DNA of 64,000 bases from Anaerolineales bacterium. Lineage in GTDB: Bacteria; Chloroflexota; Anaerolineae; Anaerolineales; Villigracilaceae. Positions 9,831 through 17,748 of this stretch are shown one piece after another. Position numbers and translations under genes: made by a program. The stretch spans positions 2,510,136 to 2,574,135 of the forward strand of contig CP129481.1 of the NCBI GenBank assembly GCA_030583905.1. Reading direction: 5' to 3'. Numbering within the stretch: position 1 is the stretch's first letter; each line of letters starts with the position of its first letter. The notes below the pieces were generated by a model, which worked only from the letters and a program-made list of their open reading frames with translations, was not told where the DNA came from and searched no databases.

Positions 9831-10742
9831 ATGAAAAATGTTTTGATGCTGACGAAAGACCATCAGGCATATCGCGCGCTAGTGGCTGCCGAACTGCCGG
9901 ACGTGAATATTCTCACCGAACCGACGGATGAATGTGAGATCGCGCTTGGCGCGCCGTCCATGATCGCCAGGGAGCTGGACAACCTGCCAAACGTGAAATG
10001 GGTGCAGTCCACCTGGGCGGGCGTGGAACCGCTGCTCGATCCGTCCCTGCGGCGGGATTATGTTTTGACGAACGCGCGCGGCGTCTTTGGCGGGTTGATG
10101 TCTGAATTCGTGTTCGGGTATCTGCTGGCGCACGAGCGGAAAATATTCGAACTTGCACAAGCACAACAGCGCAGGGAGTGGATGCGCTTTCTGACGGGCA
10201 CGCTGCGCGGGAAGACCATCGGTTTGCTCGGTGTCGGCTCCATCGGCGCGGAGGTGGCGCGGACGGCGAAGTTCTTCGGGATGACCGTGCGCGGATACAC
10301 GCGCTCCAGCGAAGATTGCGAGTCTGTGGATGAGTATTTTCACGGTGACGAGTTATTGATGTTTGCTGATAAATTAGACTATCTCATTTCCATTCTCCCA
10401 AATACCAAAGATACACGCAAACTCGTGGATGCAGACTTATTCTCCGCGCTGCCGCTACATTGCTTATTTATCAATGTCGGGCGCGGCTCGGCAGTGGATG
10501 AATCCGCATTGATCTCGGCGCTCGAGAATGACGAACTGGCTGGCGCGGTGTTGGATGTCTTCGAGCAGGAGCCGCTGCCGCAGGAACATCCGTTTTGGAC
10601 GACGAAGAATTTAATCATGACGTATCACACGTCCGCGCCGAGTTTCCCTGAAGATATTGCGGGAGTCTTTATTGAGAACTATCGCTTGTACATCGAGGGC
10701 AAGCCATTGAAATATCAAGTTGATTTTGAGAGAGGCTATTAG
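9831..10742 (+). CDS. D-2-hydroxyacid dehydrogenase (NAD-dependent)
   Basis: Reversibly reduces a 2-oxo acid to a D-2-hydroxy acid with NAD(P)H. The 303-residue protein has the family plan: a catalytic domain split around a nucleotide-binding domain with GLLGVGSIGAEVA. Catalytic residues are visible: Arg in INVGRGSAVDE, Glu in LDVFEQEPLP and His in MTYHTSAPSFPED. The N-terminal half is shorter than in lactate or phosphoglycerate dehydrogenases and resembles the glyoxylate/hydroxypyruvate reductase group. The substrate cannot be fixed. The ATG at 9831 directly follows a -10-like box, so an upstream in-frame start at 9738, inside the divergent gene, was rejected. The threonine dehydratase follows. 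Confidence 0.88.
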   Translation: MKNVLMLTKDHQAYRALVAAELPDVNILTEPTDECEIALGAPSMIARELDNLPNVKWVQSTWAGVEPLLDPSLRRDYVLTNARGVFGGLMSEFVFGYLLAHERKIFELAQAQQRREWMRFLTGTLRGKTIGLLGVGSIGAEVARTAKFFGMTVRGYTRSSEDCESVDEYFHGDELLMFADKLDYLISILPNTKDTRKLVDADLFSALPLHCLFINVGRGSAVDESALISALENDELAGAVLDVFEQEPLPQEHPFWTTKNLIMTYHTSAPSFPEDIAGVFIENYRLYIEGKPLKYQVDFERGY

Positions 10743-10755
10743 CGATTGAGTTATC

Positions 10756-10819
10756 GTAGGTCACGTTTGAAACGTGACATCCACGATATAAAAGTTATCA
10801 TGCTGCAAGCATGACCTAC
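10756..10819. repeat. Palindromic repeat with GTAGGTCA ... TGACCTAC ends
   Basis: GTAGGTCA at 10756 and TGACCTAC ending at 10819 are inverted. Inside lie two hairpins, GTCACGTTT-G-AAACGTGAC (10760-10778) and CATGCT-GCA-AGCATG (10799-10813). It fills the spacer between the dehydrogenase and the threonine dehydratase and looks like another mobile palindromic unit. Confidence 0.6.
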
Positions 10820-10833
10820 TTGGAGATTGAATT

Positions 10834-11781
10834 ATGACCGTCACACTCACCGACATCCAACAAGCCGCGCAGCGGATTCAGCCGTACGCGCATCGCACGC
10901 CTGTGATGACCAATCAAAGCCTGAATCAGCAGGTGGACGCGCAGGTGTTCATGAAATGCGAGAACCTGCAAAAGGTTGGCGCGTTCAAATTCCGCGGGGC
11001 GACGAATGCGGTGTTTGCGCTCACAGATGAGGAAGCGGCGCGGGGTGTGGTCACCCACTCGTCGGGGAATCATGCGGCGGCGCTGGCGTTGGCGGCGCGG
11101 AATCGCGGCATCCCTGCCTATATCGTCATGCCGGGCAATGCGCCGCAGGTCAAGAAAGAGGCGGTTGCTGGCTACGGCGGACAGATCACTTTCTGCGAGC
11201 CGACCTTGCAAGCCCGCGAGAGCACGATGGAAGAGATCCGCGGGAAGACGGGCGCGGCGGTTATACATCCGTATAACAATGAACGCGTCATCGCTGGTCA
11301 GGGGACGGCGGCGCTCGAATTGCTGACCGACTTCCCCGATCTGGATGTGATCATCGCGCCCGTCGGCGGCGGCGGATTGTTGAGCGGCACATCCATTGCG
11401 GCAAAGGGACTCAAGCCGGGCATCCGCGTGATCGCGGGCGAACCCGAAATGGCGGATGACGCCTTCCGCTCGCTGCAGGCGGGGAGAATCATCCCGTCCG
11501 AAAATCCCAAAACGGTGGCGGATGGTTTGCTGACGTCGCTTGGGGAATTGACCTTCCCCATCATTCAGCAGAACGTCGAACAGATCGTCACGGTCAGCGA
11601 GACGGGCATCATTGCGGCGATGAAATTCGTATGGGAACGCGCAAAGATCGTCATCGAGCCGTCGTCCGCGGTGGCGATCGGCGTGCTGTGGGAAAAGAAG
11701 ATCGACCTGAGCGGATTGAAGATCGGCGTGATCATCAGTGGCGGCAATGTGGACTTGGCAAAACTGCCCTGGCAACCGTAA
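10834..11781 (+). CDS. Threonine/serine dehydratase (PLP fold type II)
   Basis: Deaminates L-threonine (or L-serine) to a 2-oxo acid and ammonia. The protein is 315 residues with no C-terminal ACT domain, as in the catabolic or serine racemase-like branch and unlike biosynthetic IlvA. The PLP-binding Lys is in VGAFKFRGA; the SSGNHAAALA loop binds the substrate, and VGGGGLLSGTS holds the cofactor phosphate. IISGGNVDL is near the end. The ATG at 10834 has GGAG about 8 nt upstream. Serine racemase and hydroxyaspartate dehydratase share this architecture and cannot be excluded. Confidence 0.88.
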   Translation: MTVTLTDIQQAAQRIQPYAHRTPVMTNQSLNQQVDAQVFMKCENLQKVGAFKFRGATNAVFALTDEEAARGVVTHSSGNHAAALALAARNRGIPAYIVMPGNAPQVKKEAVAGYGGQITFCEPTLQARESTMEEIRGKTGAAVIHPYNNERVIAGQGTAALELLTDFPDLDVIIAPVGGGGLLSGTSIAAKGLKPGIRVIAGEPEMADDAFRSLQAGRIIPSENPKTVADGLLTSLGELTFPIIQQNVEQIVTVSETGIIAAMKFVWERAKIVIEPSSAVAIGVLWEKKIDLSGLKIGVIISGGNVDLAKLPWQP

Positions 11782-11786
11782 GGGAT

Positions 11787-11853
11787 GGTTGAGTAGACGG
11801 CGGGTCTCGATACGCCCTTCGGGCTGCTCGACCAGCGCCGCCGTATCGAAACC
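11787..11853. repeat. Dispersed palindromic repeat, family 1, nested copies
   Basis: GGTTGAGTAG at 11787 and GTATCGAAACC ending at 11853 form the outer element. An inverted copy of the variant found at 48617 (GGTCTCGATAC ... GCTCGACCA) is nested inside it, with hairpin GCCC-TTC-GGGC. It lies between the dehydratase stop and the next ribosome site. Confidence 0.75.
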
Positions 11854-11872
11854 ACCGCATATAGGAAAATCT

Positions 11873-12817
11873 ATGAACCCCATCGAAACCCTTTTACAAC
11901 ATCAACCCGTTGCCATTGTGGATGGCGCGCTTGCGACCGAACTCGAACGGCGCGGTTGTGACTTGAACGATGATCTGTGGTCGGCGCGTGTGCTCATGGA
12001 GCAGCCCGAACTCATCCGCGCTGTGCATCTCGATTATTTCCACGCAGGCGCGGATTTCGCCATCACCGCCAGTTACCAAGCCACGGTCGAAGGCTTTGCG
12101 CGGCGCGGACTGAACCGCGACGAGGCGTTGGCGCTCATGCAAAGATCGGTGAAACTGGCGCAGGATGCCCGCGATGAATTTTGGGCGGATGAGAAAAACC
12201 GCGTCGGCAGGCTGCGCCCGCTGGTGGCTGGCTCGGTCGGTCCGTATGGCGCCTTCCTTGCGGATGGCTCGGAATATCGCGGTGATTACAACTTGACAAA
12301 GCAGGAATTGATCGACTTTCACCGTCCGCGCGTGGAAGCGCTCATCGCCGCAGGCGCGGACCTGCTGGCTTGCGAGACCATCCCATGCCTGATCGAGGCA
12401 CAGGCACTCGCCGAACTCCTGCGCGAGTTCCCGAACACGTCCGCGTGGTTTTGCTTCAGCGCGAAGGATGGCGAACACATTTCGAATGGAGAAAGAATCT
12501 CGGAGTGTGCCGCCATGTTGGAGCGAGTCCCCGAGGCGGCGGCAGTGGGAATCAACTGCACGTCGCCGCTGCACATCCCGTCGCTGATCCGCGAGATAAA
12601 AAGATCAACCGGCAAGCCGGTCATCGTGTACCCCAACTCGGGCGAGTATTACAGCGCGGTGACCAACTCCTGGCACGGCGAGACCTCGTGCGAGGCGTTT
12701 GGGAGGCAGTCGCAGGAGTGGTACGAGAACGGCGCGCGCCTGATCGGCGGCTGCTGCCGCACCACACCCGACCACATCCGCGAGGTGAAGGCGTGGGCGA
12801 GTGAGTTGCAGGGGTGA
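11873..12817 (+). CDS. mmuM: Homocysteine S-methyltransferase
   Basis: Transfers a methyl group from S-methylmethionine (or SAM) to homocysteine to make methionine. The protein has 314 residues, the MmuM length, and begins with the barrel strand VAIVDGALATELERRGCDL. The zinc ligands are visible: Cys in GINCTSPLHI and the paired Cys in RLIGGCCRTTPDHI close to the C-terminus. LVAGSVGPYGAFLADGSEY is typical. There is no cobalamin domain, so it is not MetH. The ATG at 11873 follows a weak AGGA; an upstream in-frame extension is encoded by the repeat and was rejected. A strong terminator follows. Confidence 0.93.
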   Translation: MNPIETLLQHQPVAIVDGALATELERRGCDLNDDLWSARVLMEQPELIRAVHLDYFHAGADFAITASYQATVEGFARRGLNRDEALALMQRSVKLAQDARDEFWADEKNRVGRLRPLVAGSVGPYGAFLADGSEYRGDYNLTKQELIDFHRPRVEALIAAGADLLACETIPCLIEAQALAELLREFPNTSAWFCFSAKDGEHISNGERISECAAMLERVPEAAAVGINCTSPLHIPSLIREIKRSTGKPVIVYPNSGEYYSAVTNSWHGETSCEAFGRQSQEWYENGARLIGGCCRTTPDHIREVKAWASELQG

Positions 12818-12843
12818 AAAATGAGATTGGAAATTGAGATATA

Positions 12844-12880
12844 AAGGCGATGGTCGCATTGGGCGCGACCATCGCCTTTT
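12844..12880 (+). terminator. Terminator after mmuM, possibly bidirectional
   Basis: A 14-bp stem AAGGCGATGGTCGC / GCGACCATCGCCTT with a 7-nt loop is followed by TTTT. On the other strand it would also end transcripts of the leftward TIR-FGE gene. Confidence 0.85.
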
Positions 12881-12891
12881 GTTACAGCAAT

Positions 12892-12943
12892 CATCCACGA
12901 ATATTTCACGAATGCTTGAATATGGAGCACTTATTCGTGGATG
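12892..12943. repeat. Inverted repeat downstream of the TIR-FGE gene
   Basis: CATCCACGAAT (12892-12902) and ATTCGTGGATG (12933-12943) pair over 30 nt, with a second internal CACGAAT. Its role is unknown. Confidence 0.45.
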
Positions 12944-12962
12944 GTTCACGGTTGTGAGCCCC

Positions 12963-14498
12963 CTACGGGGATGCAAGGGAGCAACGAAAGCCGAGTCCAT
13001 CACCATCAATTGTAGGAGAGATTGAATTACGATATGTAGATCTAGATCTGTACTCGCGAGTACTCCATGCGCCGCCGCGAGCGATTCGAGTTTGACCTGA
13101 ATGAGGACCCAAAGGATTTAATAATGGAGATTCTTCATAGTAAGCAGATGAATACCAATCATTCACCCACTCCCAAACATTGCCTGTCATATCATAAGCT
13201 CCATAAGGGCTTTTGCCGCTTTCGTAACTGCGGACTTTGCTCGTGTCGCCAACACAAAGCCTGCCAGCGTAATAATTGGCGTTATCGCAACTAATTCCCT
13301 CACCCCAGGGATACGTTCTCCCATCCGTACCGCGCGCGGCTTTCTCCCACTTGGCTTCGGTGGGCAGGCTGCGCCCCGCCCATTGGCAATAGGCATTCGC
13401 CTGATACCCATTTACATAAATCACGGGGTAATCGTTGAACTCGGAATTACCGTAATAACTGTTGCGGGTGTACGACCTTGAAGATGAGGGTGGCGTGCAT
13501 CCGCCATCTGCAACACATGTGGTGTACATGGCATTGGTTACTTCAGTTTGATCGATCCAAAAAGCATCCAGATAAACTTGATGAACTGGTTTTTCATCTG
13601 GTTCACCATTATCACTTCCCATCGTGAATTCCCCCGCCGGGACGAATACCATTACCATGCCGTCTCGTTCCGAGATCATGGTCGAGCCAATACCGGGCGT
13701 GGGGGTGATGGTGACGGTGGCTGCGGGGGTGATAGTGACGGTGGCTGCGGAGGTGATAGTGACGGTGGCTGTGGTTTGCTCCGGCGGAGATGCGGCTGGT
13801 ACCCGGCTGAGCAGGGCGTTTATGCCCCAGAAGAGCAATCCCAAGAGAATGACGCCAAGTAGGATGCCGCCAAGTGCAAGTATCGGCATGAGAAAACTCT
13901 GAGGTTGTTTGGAAACCGCTTTTTGGAATGCGGGCGAATACGGTTGGATTTTCTCAGGGGCGGAAATTTCGCTTGGTTGCCTACGCGCAGCTTCTTCGCG
14001 CCTCTTTTTTTCACGATCAGCTTTTTCACTGGCGGTTTCACGTTCTGTATTTTCCGCCGCATCCAATTGCAGTTTTTGCAGATGCCTTTGTTTCAACGAA
14101 CGCAAAAGGATTTGATACGTGCGTTCCTTCTTATTCCCGAAATAATCACCCCACTGCCGCGAAGCTAAATAGCGTGGAATTTCGCAATCGTCCAAACGGA
14201 AAGGGATCAGAAAAATGACGTTACGGGGCTTTTCCAGCGAGAGCTCCCACGCGTAATTCAATTCGCGCTGGACAAATCCCTCCTTCTGCACCGAATTACG
14301 TGACAGGAAGATGATCACCACATCTGCATCATGCAAGGCATCTTCGATGACAGTTGTCCAATGCTGACCAAATGACAACTTCTCTTCATCCAGCCACGGA
14401 TCGATCCAGTCCTCGTTTTTTAGACGCCCGTACAACTCCCGCACGGCAGGCTTGTCTTGTGAGGCATGGCAGAGAAAAACGCGCAGGGGTCGGCTCAT
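12963..14498 (-). CDS. TIR domain - membrane helix - FGE/SUMF1-like domain protein
   Basis: A three-part protein of 511 residues. Residues 1-135 form a TIR domain: VFLCHASQDKPAVRELYGRL, then WLDEEKLSFGQHW with an acidic pair (Glu38/39) where TIR NADases keep their catalytic Glu. A charged stretch (150-175) leads to a membrane helix at about 200-230. A TVTIT/AATVTITP repeat linker (243-268) follows, and residues 280-511 form a formylglycine-generating-enzyme-like domain with FVPAGEFTMGSD, GRSLPTEAKWEKAARG, YPWGEG and GNVWEWVNDWY. The topology puts TIR inside and FGE outside the cell (inference). TIR domains in bacteria often make or break NAD-derived signals; FGE-like domains here are more likely ligand-binding than sulfatase-activating. 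The ATG at 14498 has no clear ribosome site; TATAAT lies at 14525-14520. No effector gene is adjacent. Confidence 0.88.
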   Translation of the reverse strand: MSRPLRVFLCHASQDKPAVRELYGRLKNEDWIDPWLDEEKLSFGQHWTTVIEDALHDADVVIIFLSRNSVQKEGFVQRELNYAWELSLEKPRNVIFLIPFRLDDCEIPRYLASRQWGDYFGNKKERTYQILLRSLKQRHLQKLQLDAAENTERETASEKADREKKRREEAARRQPSEISAPEKIQPYSPAFQKAVSKQPQSFLMPILALGGILLGVILLGLLFWGINALLSRVPAASPPEQTTATVTITSAATVTITPAATVTITPTPGIGSTMISERDGMVMVFVPAGEFTMGSDNGEPDEKPVHQVYLDAFWIDQTEVTNAMYTTCVADGGCTPPSSSRSYTRNSYYGNSEFNDYPVIYVNGYQANAYCQWAGRSLPTEAKWEKAARGTDGRTYPWGEGISCDNANYYAGRLCVGDTSKVRSYESGKSPYGAYDMTGNVWEWVNDWYSSAYYEESPLLNPLGPHSGQTRIARGGAWSTREYRSRSTYRNSISPTIDGDGLGFRCSLASP

Positions 14499-14519
14499 TA
14501 GGGATTTCCCGATGGAGTG

Positions 14520-14525
14520 ATTATA
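14520..14525 (-). promoter_or_regulatory. -10 box of the TIR-FGE gene
   Basis: TATAAT on the minus strand lies 21 nt before the ATG at 14498, giving a leader of about 14 nt without a Shine-Dalgarno sequence. Confidence 0.45.
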
Positions 14526-14545
14526 ACAAACCCCGCCGTCCAAAA

Positions 14546-14589
14546 ACAAAAAAAGCGCTTCCCAATCCATCAAGGAATTGGGAAGCGCT
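14546..14589 (-). terminator. Terminator of the CBS-domain gene
   Basis: Read on the minus strand, a 13-bp stem ending AGCGCT (14589-14577 with 14566-14554) is followed by seven T and more T-rich sequence. It lies about 100 nt after the CBS gene stop, beyond the heptamer ladder. Confidence 0.8.
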
Positions 14590-14591
14590 GA

Positions 14592-14696
14592 ACCTTCAAC
14601 TCACCACGTTCTACTTTCCACTTTCCACTCCCCGCCTTCCGCCTTCCGCCTTCCGCCTTCCGTCTTCTGCCTTCTGCCTACTGCCTTCTGTTCTAC
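14592..14696. repeat. Heptanucleotide tandem ladder at the 3' end of the CBS gene
   Basis: About fifteen 7-bp steps run through the spacer. The clearest are ACTTTCC twice (14613-14626), ACTCCCC, GCCTTCC four times (14634-14661), GTCTTCT, GCCTTCT, GCCTACT and GCCTTCT (to 14689). The last step includes the stop codon of the CBS gene at 14693-14695. Confidence 0.8.
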
Positions 14697-15130
14697 CTCC
14701 CCCCGCCCGTGATGTAATGCTCCAACTGCGAGATCATGAACTTCTGCACGTCCACCACTTCCTTCAACACATCGCGCACCGAGAGCAAGCCCAGCAACTC
14801 CTTGCCGTCATACACCGGCAAATGGCGGATGTTCTTATCGATCATCAGCGCCATGCATTCTTCCAGTTCCTGCCCCGCTTCCACGTAAACGACCTTGCTG
14901 GTCATGATCTCACTCACCTTCGTGCCCTTGGAATTTTTCCCAGCCAAATCCACGCGGCGCACACAGTCACGTTCCGAGAGGATGCCCTCCACCTTGCCAT
15001 TGCTCACCACCATCAATGCGCCCGTGTTGTGCTTGTCCATGAGGGCGAGCGCCTCATACACCGTCGCATCTGGAGAGATAGAAAAAACTTCACTTCCCTT
15101 CTTACGGATCATATCGCGCACTGTGGGCAT
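14693..15130 (-). CDS. CBS-pair domain protein
   Basis: Stand-alone pair of CBS motifs in 145 residues. The first runs VFSISPDATVYEALALMDKHNTGALMVVSNGKVEGILSERD in sense (residues 15-55), the second KVVYVEAGQELEECMALMIDKNIRHLPVYD (about 78-125). CBS pairs bind adenine nucleotides such as AMP, ATP or NAD and act as energy sensors; the partner is unknown. There is no catalytic domain. The ATG at 15130 has AGGAG seven nt upstream. It lies between bacterioferritin and the TIR-FGE gene, all read leftward, but terminators separate them. Confidence 0.88.
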   Translation of the reverse strand: MPTVRDMIRKKGSEVFSISPDATVYEALALMDKHNTGALMVVSNGKVEGILSERDCVRRVDLAGKNSKGTKVSEIMTSKVVYVEAGQELEECMALMIDKNIRHLPVYDGKELLGLLSVRDVLKEVVDVQKFMISQLEHYITGGGR

Positions 15131-15186
15131 GGCATATCTCCTGTTTGGATTTTTCCCGAGTATACCAAAAATGGATGTATCCCGCG

Positions 15187-15220
15187 AAAAAAAGACGCCC
15201 CTCACTCATGGAGGGACGTC
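15187..15220 (-). terminator. Terminator of the bacterioferritin gene
   Basis: On the minus strand GACGTCCCTC / GAGGGGCGTC pairs with one G-T wobble over a 7-nt loop and is followed by seven T. Confidence 0.82.
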
Positions 15221-15246
15221 CCTGACAAACCGAACCGCTTCGACTC

Positions 15247-15744
15247 TTAACCCGCGCCTGCTTCTCCGGGGACGACTTTACTGCCCTCGTGCGACTGCAG
15301 CGCAAGGTACTGCTCGCCGTATTTCTTGATCTTTTCCATTTCAAGGTCATACTGGCTGAAGTGGCGTTCCTCTTCATCCACCAGTCCCTCGAAGATCTTG
15401 CGCGAGCCCGCATCCGCGTTGGCGGAGCACTCATTCGCCCAGACGTTGTAATCGCGGGCACTTTCTTCTTCCATCTTGCGCGCCAGTTCCAGCATCTTTT
15501 GCGGGTCCTGGATCTTCTGCACCTCCACGGCGGGCTTCATCTCCACATCGCCGCCGAGGAACAGCACGCGTTCCGCACAGCGTTCGATGTGATGCATCTC
15601 GTCCACCGCGGTCTTGATGAACAAACGCGAGAGCAGTTCGTAGCCCTGGTCCTCGCAGTGGAAGTGGAAATACATGTACTGATGCACAGCCGAGAGTTCG
15701 TCCGCGACGGCTTTATTTAGTAATTCGATGCTTTTTTCAAACAT
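15247..15744 (-). CDS. bfr: Bacterioferritin/ferritin-like iron storage protein
   Basis: Stores iron by oxidising Fe(II) at a di-iron site. The protein has 165 residues and forms a four-helix bundle: helix A LLNKAVADELSAVHQYMYF with a metal-binding Glu, helix B with TAVDEMHHIERCAERVLFLGG (Glu and His ligands), helix C EEESARDYNVWANECSA and helix D GLVDEEERHFSQYDLEM. It resembles bacterioferritin more than classical ferritin; the haem-binding Met cannot be placed with certainty. AGGAG lies seven nt before the ATG at 15744. It follows the feo operon on the same strand but has its own -10 box and a palindrome ahead, fitting separate iron-dependent control. Confidence 0.88.
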   Translation of the reverse strand: MFEKSIELLNKAVADELSAVHQYMYFHFHCEDQGYELLSRLFIKTAVDEMHHIERCAERVLFLGGDVEMKPAVEVQKIQDPQKMLELARKMEEESARDYNVWANECSANADAGSRKIFEGLVDEEERHFSQYDLEMEKIKKYGEQYLALQSHEGSKVVPGEAGAG

Positions 15745-15765
15745 GGCAGATCTCCTTTTCAATTT

Positions 15766-15791
15766 GTGAATATTCACTCAAACGTATTATA
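15766..15791 (-). promoter_or_regulatory. Bacterioferritin promoter with 12-bp palindrome
   Basis: TATAAT on the minus strand (15791-15786) is followed by the perfect palindrome GTGAATATTCAC (15777-15766), which would span the transcription start. It may be a metal or redox regulator site (inference). The -10 box abuts the feoC stop codon. Confidence 0.5.
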
Positions 15792-16062
15792 ACAACTTTC
15801 CATTGCAAAATGGCTCGTATGAGCTTGATCGCGAAATCAAATATCGTTTTCCGCGCACCGCCAGAAGCTGGCAATTGGACTCCAATCCGCACGCCGCGCA
15901 TGCCTTCCCATCGGGTCCGACCTCCACCAGCCTGCCTTTTCGCACCAGCAGTTCCAGCATGGACCTCACCGCCGAGGGCTGGGCGTTCATCTGGCGGCTG
16001 ATCTCGAATAGGCTCAAGCCGTCTTCCTTGCTTTCCAGCAGGGACACCAGTTGTGTCAGCAT
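15787..16062 (-). CDS. feoC: FeoC-like winged-helix protein with Cys cluster
   Basis: Small protein of 91 residues at the end of the feo operon. The first 60 residues read as a winged helix (LSLFEISRQMNAQPSAVRSMLELLVRKGRLVEV). A CAACGLESNC motif (C-x2-C-x5-C) follows, fitting an iron-sulfur or iron-sensing site as in FeoC. In other bacteria FeoC binds FeoB and affects its stability. The ATG at 16062 directly abuts the feoB stop, so the genes are co-translated. A short ArsR- or MarR-like regulator is less likely given the position. Confidence 0.75.
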   Translation of the reverse strand: MLTQLVSLLESKEDGLSLFEISRQMNAQPSAVRSMLELLVRKGRLVEVGPDGKACAACGLESNCQLLAVRGKRYLISRSSSYEPFCNGKLL

Positions 16063-17748
16063 TTATGCAAGCCCCAACAGCAGACCGCCCTGATAAACAA
16101 GCACCGCCGTCAGCCACGCCACCGCAGTTTGGTACACCGCGGAGGTCACCGCCCAGGATGCGCCGAACTCATGTTTGATCGCGCCCAGTGTGGCAATGCA
16201 CGGCACATACAAGAGCACGAATACCAGCAAAGCCGCCGCGCTCAATGGGGTGAAATGTTCGCGCAGTGCGCGGCTCAAGACCGTATCCTGCGCTTCCGCC
16301 TCTTCATCCACCAGATCCACGCCGGGCATGATGCTCAACAGAATCTTTCCAGAATTCATAGTCGCATCGAGGAAACCGCTGCCGATGCCTGCAAGGTCTT
16401 CGCCAAATGTGGTCGGTTCAGCAGCTTCCTCCCCTTCATCCGCGTTGATATAGATCTGGCTGAGCGTGCTGACCACGATCTCCTTTGCCATGAAGCCCGT
16501 CACCAACGCGCCGCTGGTCTGCCAGTCACCAAACCCAAGCGGAGCGAAGACGGGCGCGATCGCGCCGCTGACCTGACCAAAGTACGAATCGCGTTTATCC
16601 TCCACGCCCCAGGGGAAGTTGAGCAGCACCCACATCACCACTGACGCGAACAAGATCACCGTGCCTGCCTTGCGGATGAATTCGCGCGTGTTCTCCCACA
16701 TGTGGATCAGCACGCTCTTCAACGCGGGCTGACGATACGGCGGCAGTTCCAGCACAAAAGCGGACGAGGCATCCGGTTTCAGAATTGTGCGCGTGAAGAC
16801 CATGCCCGCCAACATCGCCACAACGATACCGAGCGCGTACATGCCCCAGATCACCGTCCCGGCGCGCGCGCCGAAGAACGCCAGACCGAACACAACATAC
16901 ACGGGCAACCGCGCCGAGCACGACATGAGCGGCACAAGCAATGCCGTCAGCACGCGGTCGCGGCGGCTGGCGATCGTCCGCGTGGCATAGATCGCAGGGA
17001 CAGCACACCCGAAGCCGAGGATCATCGGGATGAAGGATTTGCCATGCAAGCCGATCACGCGCATGAAGCGGTCCATCACGAAGGCGGCGCGGGACATATA
17101 GCCCGAATCTTCCAGCAAGGCGAGGAAGAAGTATAGAATCAACAAGCCCGGGACAAAGACCAGCACGCCGCCGACTCCGCCGATCACTGCCTCCACGACG
17201 AGGGAATGCATCCACGCGGGAGCAGATACGAGGTCGAGAAGATGCGAAAACCATCCCGCGACCGGACCGGTGATGACCGCATCCGTCCAATCCAGGAACG
17301 GCGCGGAGACATCGATCACGAGGCGGAACATCACATACATCATCGCGAAGAAGATCGGCAGCCCGAGCCACTTGTGCGTGACGATGTCGTCGATGCGGTC
17401 GGTGAGCGTGATACGGTCCATGTGCGGACGGTGCAGGGCTTGGCGCACGATGCCGTTGATGAACCCGTAGCGGCGGTCGGCAATGAGCATATCCACATCG
17501 TCGCCCAGCATGGATTTGAGCTTCTCCGCGCTTTGTGCCGCCGTTGCAAGGACCTGCTCCCCGTTCGGCATGGCGCGCACTTGCTCCAGAATTTCCGCAT
17601 CGGCTTCGAGCAGTTTGAGCGCCAGCCAGCGTTGGGGATAGCGTTTGGTGTCGAGTTGAAGTTCGGAGAATGATTCGATCAGGCGCGTGATCTCACGTTC
17701 GAACTTGCCGCCGTAATCGAGCCGAAAGAGATGTGTTGCCATTGTCAT
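16063..17748 (-). CDS. feoB: FeoB membrane part (ferrous iron permease without G domain)
   Basis: Carries the membrane half of FeoB, which moves Fe(II) into the cell. The 561 residues start with a soluble helical segment (MTMATHLFRLDYGGKFEREI), the spacer that normally sits between G domain and membrane domain. Then come the two Gate repeats (EAVIGGVGGVLVFVPGLLILYFFLA and its partner), with the Cys of FGCAVPAIYATRTI and SCSARLPVYVVF. The GTPase domain is a separate upstream gene, and the ATG at 17748 overlaps that gene's TGA by four bases (ATGA), so the halves are probably translated together. The long leftward frame reaches back to 18150, but the G domain is in another frame; no single frameshift fuses them more simply than the ATGA junction. 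Confidence 0.85.
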   Translation of the reverse strand: MTMATHLFRLDYGGKFEREITRLIESFSELQLDTKRYPQRWLALKLLEADAEILEQVRAMPNGEQVLATAAQSAEKLKSMLGDDVDMLIADRRYGFINGIVRQALHRPHMDRITLTDRIDDIVTHKWLGLPIFFAMMYVMFRLVIDVSAPFLDWTDAVITGPVAGWFSHLLDLVSAPAWMHSLVVEAVIGGVGGVLVFVPGLLILYFFLALLEDSGYMSRAAFVMDRFMRVIGLHGKSFIPMILGFGCAVPAIYATRTIASRRDRVLTALLVPLMSCSARLPVYVVFGLAFFGARAGTVIWGMYALGIVVAMLAGMVFTRTILKPDASSAFVLELPPYRQPALKSVLIHMWENTREFIRKAGTVILFASVVMWVLLNFPWGVEDKRDSYFGQVSGAIAPVFAPLGFGDWQTSGALVTGFMAKEIVVSTLSQIYINADEGEEAAEPTTFGEDLAGIGSGFLDATMNSGKILLSIMPGVDLVDEEAEAQDTVLSRALREHFTPLSAAALLVFVLLYVPCIATLGAIKHEFGASWAVTSAVYQTAVAWLTAVLVYQGGLLLGLA

